Part shown: one piece after another, positions 7,165 through 12,462 of the stretch
Position numbering within the stretch: the first letter of the stretch is position 1
Layout of the letters: every line of letters starts with the position of its first letter
Source of the DNA: Acidobacteriota bacterium
GTDB lineage: Bacteria; Acidobacteriota; Blastocatellia; Pyrinomonadales; Pyrinomonadaceae
Assembly (NCBI GenBank): GCA_023436495.1
Contig: JAEZIT010000084.1
Location: 1 to 12,462, forward strand
DNA length: 12,462 nucleotides
Direction: 5' to 3'
Notes under the pieces: model-generated
Database searches by the model: none
The model's input: only the letters and a program-made list of their open reading frames with translations
What the model was told of the DNA's origin: nothing
Made by a program: the position numbers and the translations under genes

Positions 7165-7310
7165 AGTTGCCGAAGTGGTTCGAATCGTCCGGCTTCCGGC
7201 GGCGGTGTTCACGTAACCACTTATTTAACAATGACTTGTAAAAATTCACTCTAACACGGCAAGTTTGATACAGAGTTTGAAAGGCATATCCAGAAGCTTT
7301 CGGGGTTACA

Positions 7311-9098
7311 CTATTTGGAACATCGCTCCGCCTGACGCTGCAGAGCGACCGCATCCTGGTTCTCTGAATCGATCTCAGAAGCCGACGCTGAGTAGTTTTT
7401 CGCCTGCAGGCAGTCGCCGCGGTCGAGATATATCTTGCCCAGCGAAACATGTGCGTCGATCAACCGGTTATCCCAGAAGATCGCGGTCTTGAATGAGCTG
7501 ACGGCCTGGTCGAGGTCGCCGCGTCGAAGATGTATCTTGCCGAGGATCAGATAGCTTTCAGCACTCATTGGTTCGCGTGCAAGGACACGGCGGAGTTCGG
7601 CCATTGCATCGTCGTCGCTGCCGTTCTGATAAAGCTTGCGGGCTTTTTCGAGTGAGCTGCCGGTCTCGTCCAAAACCGCCGTAGCCGGCACCGCCTGCTT
7701 GCGGCTAAGAATTACGCTGACAAAATCTTTTCGTGCCGGCTGATCGACACGCAGGCTGATGTCGCCGAGCGACTTCGATTTCGCCCACTCTTTTTCAAGG
7801 TTCGCGTATTTATTGCCCGCGGTAAGATGCCGGCGCGCCTGATTGTCGGTGTCGGCTGCCGTCGGGTCCTTTACGGCTTCCAGTGCTTTGGCAAGTATGT
7901 AATACGCCTCGCCGTCCGTGGGATTTTTCGCGATCACCGAACGGAGCAGCGGCGCGGCCTCGACGAAGTTCTCGTGCAGAAAAAGTGCAAGTGCGTAGTT
8001 GAACTGGACCTTCACATCATCCGGAGCCGATTCAGATGCAAGCTTCAGGCGTTCGAGGCCTTCGTTCAGCAATGCGGCGGAACGGGTCTCGTTCTTTTTC
8101 TCGGCACGTGATGCCTGCACGGCTATAGAACCGAGAGCGTTGTAAACACTCGTGAGTTTCAGGTCCTCCGCCATTGGACGCAGAACGCCAAGGGCCGCTT
8201 CGTACTTACCCTGCTGCCACTGTATCAGGCCGATATAGAATGACGCTTCGGCGAAACTCTCGTCTCTGCACCGGGCAGGCTTGCCTTCGGCCTTTGCCCG
8301 CTCAGTGCACTGTTGGTTAGCGGTGATCACGCGTTCGAACGATTCGATCGCTTCGGGAAAGCGCCGCTGCCCGAGGTAAAGATGCCCCAGTTCCAAACCA
8401 GCGTCCGCGTACGTGCCTTCCGGCGTGGATTCGTTATACAGCCGCAGCGCGTTCTTAAAGTAGTTCTCCCGTGCTTCGGCGGCCGGCGTCAATATTCCTT
8501 TAATATATGCTTCGAACGCACGCGGGGGAACCTTGGTCGCTTGTTCGATGAGCTGATTCTGAGAGAACGGCAATGCCTTGTCGCGTTGATACAGTACCTG
8601 ATATGCAATTTGCCCCTGCATTGTCTGCAGGTTGCCGAGAGCGTCGTTTATAACGATGTCACGCGAGATCTGCCGGCCGTCGATCACCTCGCTGAGGAAG
8701 CGGCCCTCATTCACACGAACGATCTTCGTGATCACATTGACCGTCGCCGCCGAATCACCCGAAGCCGGTACGATGCTGTACTGCCCGGCGACGAGCAGCG
8801 TTGCCCCGCTCTCACGCGCGAGTTTCAGCGACGTTGCGAGGCTCGGAAGGCTCGTCAGTGGTATTCGAAGACGCTGCTGTATGATCTTTCGTTCCTGATT
8901 AGTAACAACATTCAGCGTCGGCACGCGCAGCAGGTCCGAGAGCGCGTCGGCAAAGCTCTCGCCGACCCAGTTAAATTCGGGCCTGTTGCTCGTATTCTCG
9001 AACGGCAGGACCATCACGGTGTCGGTATTCGTCTGTGCGTTTGCGGAAGCGGCCGCCAACGTGAACAGTATCGCGGTAAACAGGAATTTTCTCAGCAT
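7311..9098 (-). CDS. Exported TolB-like/TPR repeat protein
   Basis: The 595-residue protein begins with a typical signal peptide (LRKFLFTAILFTLAAASANAQ; cleavage near residue 21). A domain at about 26-175 follows, with the VMVLPFENTSNRPEFNWVGESFADAL pattern (given here in two overlapping parts: VMVLPFENTSN and FNWVGESFADAL), as in TolB-N/FlgO-like domains. The rest, about 195-590, is helical repeats of TPR type: clear units lie near 230-262 (GHLYLGQRRFPEAIESFERV), 283-309, 362-395, 513-545 (ILGKIHLRRGDLDQAVSSF) and 547-580 (SLGKIYLDRGDCLQAKNY). TPRs usually bind proteins, so it may be a periplasmic scaffold; no enzyme motif is present. A good ribosome site (GAGGA) lies five to six bases before the ATG. 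A strong terminator directly upstream separates it from tRNA-Glu, so its expression must involve readthrough or an unseen promoter. The exact function is unknown. Confidence 0.85.
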   Translation of the reverse strand: MLRKFLFTAILFTLAAASANAQTNTDTVMVLPFENTSNRPEFNWVGESFADALSDLLRVPTLNVVTNQERKIIQQRLRIPLTSLPSLATSLKLARESGATLLVAGQYSIVPASGDSAATVNVITKIVRVNEGRFLSEVIDGRQISRDIVINDALGNLQTMQGQIAYQVLYQRDKALPFSQNQLIEQATKVPPRAFEAYIKGILTPAAEARENYFKNALRLYNESTPEGTYADAGLELGHLYLGQRRFPEAIESFERVITANQQCTERAKAEGKPARCRDESFAEASFYIGLIQWQQGKYEAALGVLRPMAEDLKLTSVYNALGSIAVQASRAEKKNETRSAALLNEGLERLKLASESAPDDVKVQFNYALALFLHENFVEAAPLLRSVIAKNPTDGEAYYILAKALEAVKDPTAADTDNQARRHLTAGNKYANLEKEWAKSKSLGDISLRVDQPARKDFVSVILSRKQAVPATAVLDETGSSLEKARKLYQNGSDDDAMAELRRVLAREPMSAESYLILGKIHLRRGDLDQAVSSFKTAIFWDNRLIDAHVSLGKIYLDRGDCLQAKNYSASASEIDSENQDAVALQRQAERCSK

Positions 9099-9104
9099 TA
9101 TGTC

Positions 9105-9141
9105 CTCAAAAACAGAAAATTCGCTTCAACGAGAAGCGAAT
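9105..9141 (-). terminator. Strong intrinsic terminator after tRNA-Glu
   Basis: On the minus strand ATTCGCTTC and GAAGCGAAT form a perfect 9-bp stem (9119-9141) around TCGTT. TTTTCTGTTTTTG follows at once. This is a standard intrinsic terminator for the tRNA transcript. Its T-tract runs into the GAGGA ribosome site of the TPR gene that starts at 9098. Confidence 0.85.
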
Positions 9142-9178
9142 CGTCAATAAAGTCTGATGCAATTTTATTGGGAAAGGA

Positions 9179-9254
9179 TGGTAACCGGTACGGGATTTGA
9201 ACCCGTGTTGCCGCCGTGAAAGGGCGGTGTCCTAGACCCCTAGACGAACCGGTC
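9179..9254 (-). tRNA. tRNA-Glu (anticodon UUC)
   Basis: This 76-nt cloverleaf has its CCA tail encoded. The acceptor stem pairs GACCGGT with ACCGGTT (a G-U pair at 1-72), followed by A73 and CCA. The anticodon stem CCGCC/GGCGG encloses CTTTCAC, giving anticodon UUC, which reads GAA/GAG glutamate codons. The T arm is ACGGG-TTCAAAT-CCCGT. The D-arm and anticodon arm are nearly identical to E. coli tRNA-Glu. Confidence 0.97.
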
Positions 9255-9268
9255 ATGCTCGAAGTAAC

Positions 9269-9284
9269 TGTGAAAACCATCACA
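9269..9284. promoter_or_regulatory. CRP-type palindrome TGTGA-N6-TCACA
   Basis: TGTGAAAACCATCACA is a perfect match to the two half-sites of the CRP/cAMP-receptor consensus, with A/T-rich flanks (AAC before, ATTT after). It lies 15 bases upstream of tRNA-Glu and about 140-150 bases upstream of polA, in their shared divergent spacer. That a CRP/FNR-family protein binds here is an inference. Confidence 0.4.
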
Positions 9285-9290
9285 ATTTAC

Positions 9291-9319
9291 CGATCAAAAA
9301 GCTGATCGCCGATTGGCGA
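9291..9319. repeat. Cluster of two overlapping inverted repeats
   Basis: CGATCA-AAAAGC-TGATCG (9291-9308) runs into TCGCC-GATT-GGCGA (9306-9319). Both are perfect. They lie beside the CRP-like site in the tRNA/polA spacer. They could be operators or alternative hairpins in a transcript, but no regulator can be named. Confidence 0.4.
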
Positions 9320-9404
9320 GCGAACAGTTAGGATATCGCAGCGTTAATTTTCTTGTCAAACGTCCAGCTCGTTTTTCGCCGCCGCCTTTTTCGCGGTACC
9401 CAGT

Positions 9405-9414
9405 ATGCTAAAAT
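9405..9414 (+). promoter_or_regulatory. Candidate extended -10 for polA
   Basis: TATGCTAAAAT contains TGC-TAAAAT, an extended -10 pattern (TGN-TAtAAT type), at 9406-9414. No good -35 lies 17 bases upstream (CTTTTT). A start about seven bases downstream would be at about 9420-9421, only two or three bases before the ATG at 9423, and would give a nearly leaderless mRNA. Confidence 0.3.
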
Positions 9415-12125
9415 CTCCAACAATGAAACGCGTATTCCTGATCGATTCAATGTCGCACATTTTCCGCGCCTTTTTTGCCCCGATGGGCGCGCGGCAAGAA
9501 CCGCTCCGAAACAGCCACGGACAGGTAACCCAAGCGGTGTTCGTATTTACGAACATGCTGCGAAAGCTGATAAACGACGAGCGGCCGGACTATATCGCTG
9601 CGGTCTTCGATACGGCTGCGCCGACATTCCGGCACGATTGGTACGCCGACTACAAAGCCAACCGCGAGCAGATGCCGGACGAGCTTGCGTCGCAGCTCCC
9701 TTACATCGTCCGCGTTTGCGAGGCCTTCTGCATTCCTATCCTGAAAATGGACGGGTACGAAGCCGACGACATTATCGGCACGCTCGCGCAGCAGGTCGCC
9801 GCGAAGGGTATGCAGGCGGTGATCGTCTCGAACGACAAGGACCTGTGCCAGCTCGTGCGCGACCCGCACATCATCGCCATGCGGCAAAATTCGCAGAATC
9901 TGAAACGAAAGGTGCCTGTGCCGGCGGTAGAATGGTGCGACGAAGCCTGGGTCGAGCAAAAGTTCGGCGTGCCGCCGTCGAAGATCATCGATCTGCTGGG
10001 GCTGATGGGCGATGCGATCGATAATATTCCCGGAGCTCCAGGTATTGGTGAGAAAGGCGCTCTGAAGCTCGTGCTTGAGTTCGGTTCGGCCCTTGCGGCG
10101 ATGGAGAATGCGGAAAAGGTTACGCACAAGACGTACCGCGAAAGCCTTCAGAACAATCAGGACATCATTCGGCAGTCGCTCGAACTCGCGACGATCCACT
10201 GCGAGGTACCGATCAAGCTCGACCTCGAATCCCTGAAGCAATGCGAGCCCGACCGAGCGAAGGCGTACGCGCTTTTCCGCGAGCTCGAGTTCAATTCGCT
10301 GACCAAGGAATTTGCCGATTCCGCGCCGCTATTTGCGTCGAACGGCGGCGGAGAGACGGCCATCGTTGAGCAAAAATATACGGTGGTGAATGATCGCAAA
10401 GCTCTCGATGCGCTGGTCCGCAGGCTTTGGCAGGCCGAGAAATTCAGCTTCGACGTGGACGACAGCAACTCCGCCAAGCGCCTTAGCTGCTATCATTCCG
10501 AACCGCCGCTGGGCATCGGTATTGCGGTGGCGGCGGGGGAATCTTACTACGTGGACCTTGCGAATTTCGACGGCGGCGAAGACGAGGCTCTGCCGCTGAT
10601 CCGGGATGTTTTCGCCAACGAATTCCTCGACAAGTCCGTTCATGACCTCAAACGCCATATCGGCGTTTTCCGCCGTTCGGGCATCGATCTCGCTGCCGTC
10701 AAGGACGATACCATGATCGCCTCCTATCTCCTCGATCCCGGCCGTACCAATCATACGCTTCCATTCCTTGCGCGCATCAATCTCGACATCGATCCCGCTT
10801 CCGCCGTTCCCGACGGTTTCGCGGAACCGGCGTTCCGCGCCGCCGAGCGTGCCGACTACGTTTTCCGGCTGGCGCCGCAGCTTCGCGACAAAATAAACGC
10901 CGACGGCCTCGAAAAGGTCTATACCGACATCGAACTGCCGCTCGAACCCGTCCTCGCGGAGATCGAGGCCGCCGGGATGAAGATCGATTCGGAAAACCTC
11001 CAGGCGTTCTCGGAATTCATCACGTCCGAGCTCAAGGAGATCAGCGCGAAGATCTTCAAGATCTCAGGCCGCGAGTTCAATATCGGTTCGCCGAAGCAGG
11101 TCGGAGAGATCTTCGAAGAGCTGAACATTGCCACGGGCAAGAAGACCGCGACGGGGCAGGTTTCGACGAGCAAGGACGTCCTCGCCGAGCTTGCCGAAAC
11201 CTACGAGATCGCCCAATTGATCATCGATTACCGCGAGCTCGATAAATTAAAGGCGACCTACGCCGACACGCTGCCGAAATTGGTGGACGACGACGGCCGC
11301 GTTCACGGCTGCCTGAACCAGACGGTTGCGGCGACGGGCAGGCTTAGCTCGACGGACCCGAATCTGCAAAATATCCCGATCCGCACTGAGCTCGGCCAGC
11401 AGATCCGGCGTGCGTTCATTCCGGAAAAGGGCAACAAACTCATCTCCGCAGATTATTCCCAGCTCGAGCTCCGCATCCTGGCGCACATCACGCAGGACCC
11501 GGTCATGCTCGAAGCTTACAAGACCGGCGAGGACATTCACGCCAAGACGGCCCGGCTCGTTTTCGGCGCGCAGGACGGCAAGGACCTGAAGGATAAACGC
11601 CGCCTCGCGAAGATCGTGAATTTCGGCATCGCCTACGCGGTCGAGGCGTTCGGGCTGTCGCAGCGCGTCGGGATCTCGCGGTCGGAAGCGCGAAAGGTCA
11701 TCGACGATTACTTCGACACCTATAAAGGCATCCGCGCCTATATGGACCGAATTCCCGAAGAAGCCCGCGATAACGGTTACGTCTCTTCGCTGTTCGGCCG
11801 CCGCCGTTATTTCCCTTCCATCAACGATCGCAACTTTAGTATCCGTTCGCGCGCCGAGCGCGAGGCGATCAACATGCCGATCCAGGGGACGGCCAGCGAC
11901 ATCGTGAAGATCGCGATGATCAATGTCGATAAAGCATTGAAAAAAGCGGGCTTACAGACGAAGATGATCATGCAGGTCCACGACGAGCTTCTCTTCGAAG
12001 CCCCGGCGGGCGAGGTGAAACAAGCAAGCGCGATCATAAAGACAGAAATGGAAGCCGCCGCCGAGCTCGACGCCCCGCTCGTTGCCGAGATCGGCTCCGG
12101 CGACAACTGGATGGAGACGAAGTAG
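9405..12125 (+). CDS. polA: DNA polymerase I
   Basis: PolA removes RNA primers and fills gaps in replication and repair. The longest frame is 906 residues, but the ATG at 9423 (MKRVFLID) fits family starts better than the ATG at 9405, which is part of a possible -10. No ribosome site supports either. In 906-residue numbering, the 5' nuclease domain is about 8-305, with YEADDIIGTLA (118-128), SNDKDLCQL and a helix-hairpin-helix near 199-223. The 3'-5' exonuclease-like domain is about 325-500. The polymerase domain follows: motif A SADYSQLELR (681-690, catalytic D683), motif B with K736, F740 and Y744 (E. coli K758, F762, Y766), and motif C QVHDELLFE (D860, E861). The exonuclease domain keeps D350 but has D352 for Glu357, H418 for Asp424, and R478 and R482 for Tyr497 and Asp501 of E. 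coli, so proofreading is predicted to be lost. It is divergent from tRNA-Glu. Confidence 0.97.
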   Translation: MLKSPTMKRVFLIDSMSHIFRAFFAPMGARQEPLRNSHGQVTQAVFVFTNMLRKLINDERPDYIAAVFDTAAPTFRHDWYADYKANREQMPDELASQLPYIVRVCEAFCIPILKMDGYEADDIIGTLAQQVAAKGMQAVIVSNDKDLCQLVRDPHIIAMRQNSQNLKRKVPVPAVEWCDEAWVEQKFGVPPSKIIDLLGLMGDAIDNIPGAPGIGEKGALKLVLEFGSALAAMENAEKVTHKTYRESLQNNQDIIRQSLELATIHCEVPIKLDLESLKQCEPDRAKAYALFRELEFNSLTKEFADSAPLFASNGGGETAIVEQKYTVVNDRKALDALVRRLWQAEKFSFDVDDSNSAKRLSCYHSEPPLGIGIAVAAGESYYVDLANFDGGEDEALPLIRDVFANEFLDKSVHDLKRHIGVFRRSGIDLAAVKDDTMIASYLLDPGRTNHTLPFLARINLDIDPASAVPDGFAEPAFRAAERADYVFRLAPQLRDKINADGLEKVYTDIELPLEPVLAEIEAAGMKIDSENLQAFSEFITSELKEISAKIFKISGREFNIGSPKQVGEIFEELNIATGKKTATGQVSTSKDVLAELAETYEIAQLIIDYRELDKLKATYADTLPKLVDDDGRVHGCLNQTVAATGRLSSTDPNLQNIPIRTELGQQIRRAFIPEKGNKLISADYSQLELRILAHITQDPVMLEAYKTGEDIHAKTARLVFGAQDGKDLKDKRRLAKIVNFGIAYAVEAFGLSQRVGISRSEARKVIDDYFDTYKGIRAYMDRIPEEARDNGYVSSLFGRRRYFPSINDRNFSIRSRAEREAINMPIQGTASDIVKIAMINVDKALKKAGLQTKMIMQVHDELLFEAPAGEVKQASAIIKTEMEAAAELDAPLVAEIGSGDNWMETK

Positions 12126-12128
12126 GCG

Positions 12129-12162
12129 GTTAGCGGCGCGGCGACGGGCCGTTAGCGGCGCG
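12129..12162 (+). repeat. Direct repeat of GTTAGCGGCGCG
   Basis: The same 12-mer occurs at 12129-12140 and 12151-12162, 22 bases apart, just after the polA stop. Related GTTAGTG/GTGAGTGG words follow, so it looks like degenerate low-complexity spacer DNA. Confidence 0.75.
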
Positions 12163-12231
12163 TGAGTGGTTGGTTAGTGACATTTTGGGCGGCGCGCACG
12201 GAAATTTTGATCGGTTTCGACACGGTTTTTC

Positions 12232-12258
12232 CATAAAAATCATAAATATCATAAATAT
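12232..12258 (+). repeat. Three tandem 9-bp AT-rich repeats
   Basis: CATAAAAAT, CATAAATAT and CATAAATAT follow one another without gaps. The third copy is identical to the second and the first differs by one base. The AT-rich patch stands out in GC-rich surroundings and could contribute to a promoter or a melting site, but no full promoter is evident. Confidence 0.8.
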
Positions 12259-12340
12259 CGTTAAAGTTGCCCTGTTTCGTAAAAATCGCTATTTGGGGAT
12301 TTGGGAGGGTGTGGTTTGATGGTGGTCGCGGGAAGACCGC

Positions 12341-12398
12341 GGGGGAGAGTGGGGGAGTAAGGGAGTGGGGGAGTAGGGGAGTGGAGGAGTGGGAGAGT
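12341..12398 (+). repeat. Purine-rich GGGGGAGT tandem tract
   Basis: About seven degenerate units of 6-10 bases (GGGGGAGAGT, GGGGGAGTAA, GGGAGT, GGGGGAGTA, GGGGAGT, GGAGGAGT, GGGAGAGT) form a strand-biased purine run with many G-tracts of three or more. It can in principle fold into G-quadruplexes on the plus strand. Slippage is the likely origin. Confidence 0.85.
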
Positions 12399-12430
12399 TT
12401 CTATCAGTGTTAGCTAGGTTTTATGAGTTG

Positions 12431-12450
12431 CCCCGAGCTTTAGCTCGGGG
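12431..12450. repeat. Perfect palindrome CCCCGAGC-TTTA-GCTCGGGG
   Basis: An 8-bp GC-rich stem with a 4-nt loop (9 bp if the T-A pair is counted) lies near the right edge. No T-run follows on the plus strand. On the minus strand CAACTCATAAAA follows. It resembles the REP-like or terminator-like palindromes often scattered between genes; which one it is cannot be decided here. Confidence 0.6.
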
Positions 12451-12462
12451 ATAGAGCATCAA

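Larger units (their letters stand above)
6729..7310. other. Gene-free interval between lnt and the TPR gene
   Basis: These 582 bases contain no reading frame I would call a gene. From right to left they hold the 3' flank of the TPR gene, a sigma54-like site (7148-7164), a region with long-range inverted repeats, a 10-bp hairpin (7001-7024), an AT-rich patch near 6941-6995, and a candidate lnt promoter with a repeated operator-like motif (6842-6877). The 74-codon GTG-started frame across 6988-7212 runs through the hairpin and has no protein-like features. Confidence 0.7.
12126..12462. other. Gene-free repeat-rich tail after polA
   Basis: No reading frame or RNA gene is seen. The stretch is built from short degenerate repeats: a pair of GTTAGCGGCGCG units, three 9-bp AT-rich units, a purine-rich GGGAGT tract and a terminal palindrome. 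It also includes a small CGCGG/CCGCG hairpin at 12327-12341. No T-tailed terminator for polA was found before the palindrome at 12431. Confidence 0.7.

Noticed and set aside
7176..7195. GGTTCGAATC tRNA T-loop-like word on the plus strand
   Set aside because: The flanking bases do not pair as a T stem and no acceptor, D or anticodon arm can be built around it.
6988..7212. 74-codon GTG-started frame on the minus strand
   Set aside because: It crosses the perfect hairpin at 7001-7024 and the sigma54-like site, lacks a ribosome site, and its composition is not protein-like.
8313..9200. 295-codon plus-strand frame opposite the TPR gene
   Set aside because: It overlaps the TPR coding sequence, the terminator and the end of tRNA-Glu, and has shadow-frame composition.
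9447..10241. 264-codon minus-strand frame opposite polA
   Set aside because: It is antisense to conserved 5' nuclease motifs of polA and shows no independent features.
12341..12398. CRISPR-like array
   Set aside because: Units are 6-10 bases without spacers of constant size; this is a simple degenerate tandem repeat.

Overview
The window looks like chromosomal housekeeping DNA from a bacterium with roughly mid-50s percent GC. The best lineage clue is the N-terminus of the FtsK protein. It carries a short CPKC...NFCLSDG zinc-ribbon-like motif of a kind I associate with Acidobacteriota (Blastocatellia/Pyrinomonadaceae-like). That placement is an inference, not a measured match. A signal-peptide protein with a TolB-like domain and TPRs, weak Shine-Dalgarno sequences and GTTAG-type low-complexity spacers fit the same picture. 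No phage genes, transposase genes, CRISPR arrays or integrase sites were seen.

Layout, right to left on the minus strand: a cluster of five genes in the same direction runs from about 6728 to 154. It encodes apolipoprotein N-acyltransferase (lnt), a small single-helix membrane protein overlapping the lnt end, peptide chain release factor 2 (prfB), an FtsK/SpoIIIE DNA translocase with an added N-terminal zinc-ribbon-like motif, and a predicted cytoplasmic beta-propeller of unknown function. prfB has a textbook programmed +1 frameshift site, so its true start is the ATG at 4885, upstream of the long uninterrupted frame. Left of the cluster, at 97-131, a good sigma70-type promoter facing out of the window is overlapped by a perfect 10-bp inverted repeat.

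The next block is a 580-bp intergenic stretch (6729-7310). It holds a candidate lnt promoter with a repeated operator-like motif. It also holds a possible independent small RNA, suggested by a sigma54-like promoter, internal inverted repeats and a 10-bp terminator-like hairpin. Right of it on the minus strand are a secreted or periplasmic TolB-like/TPR protein (7311-9098) and tRNA-Glu(UUC) (9179-9254). A strong intrinsic terminator sits between these two, almost touching the start of the TPR gene.

Divergently, on the plus strand, polA (DNA polymerase I, start 9405 or more likely 9423) runs to 12125. Its 5' nuclease and polymerase domains are intact, but its 3'-5' exonuclease domain has lost most metal ligands. 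The tRNA/polA divergent spacer contains a perfect TGTGA-N6-TCACA CRP-type palindrome. After polA, 12126-12462 is gene-free and made of short degenerate repeats, a G-rich tandem tract and an 8-9 bp palindrome.

Functionally the genes cover lipoprotein maturation, translation termination, chromosome segregation, replication/repair and tRNA supply. I see no convincing new multi-gene system. The points worth checking are the FtsK fusion, the regulated leftward promoter, the candidate small RNA, the terminator in front of the TPR gene and the CRP-like site.
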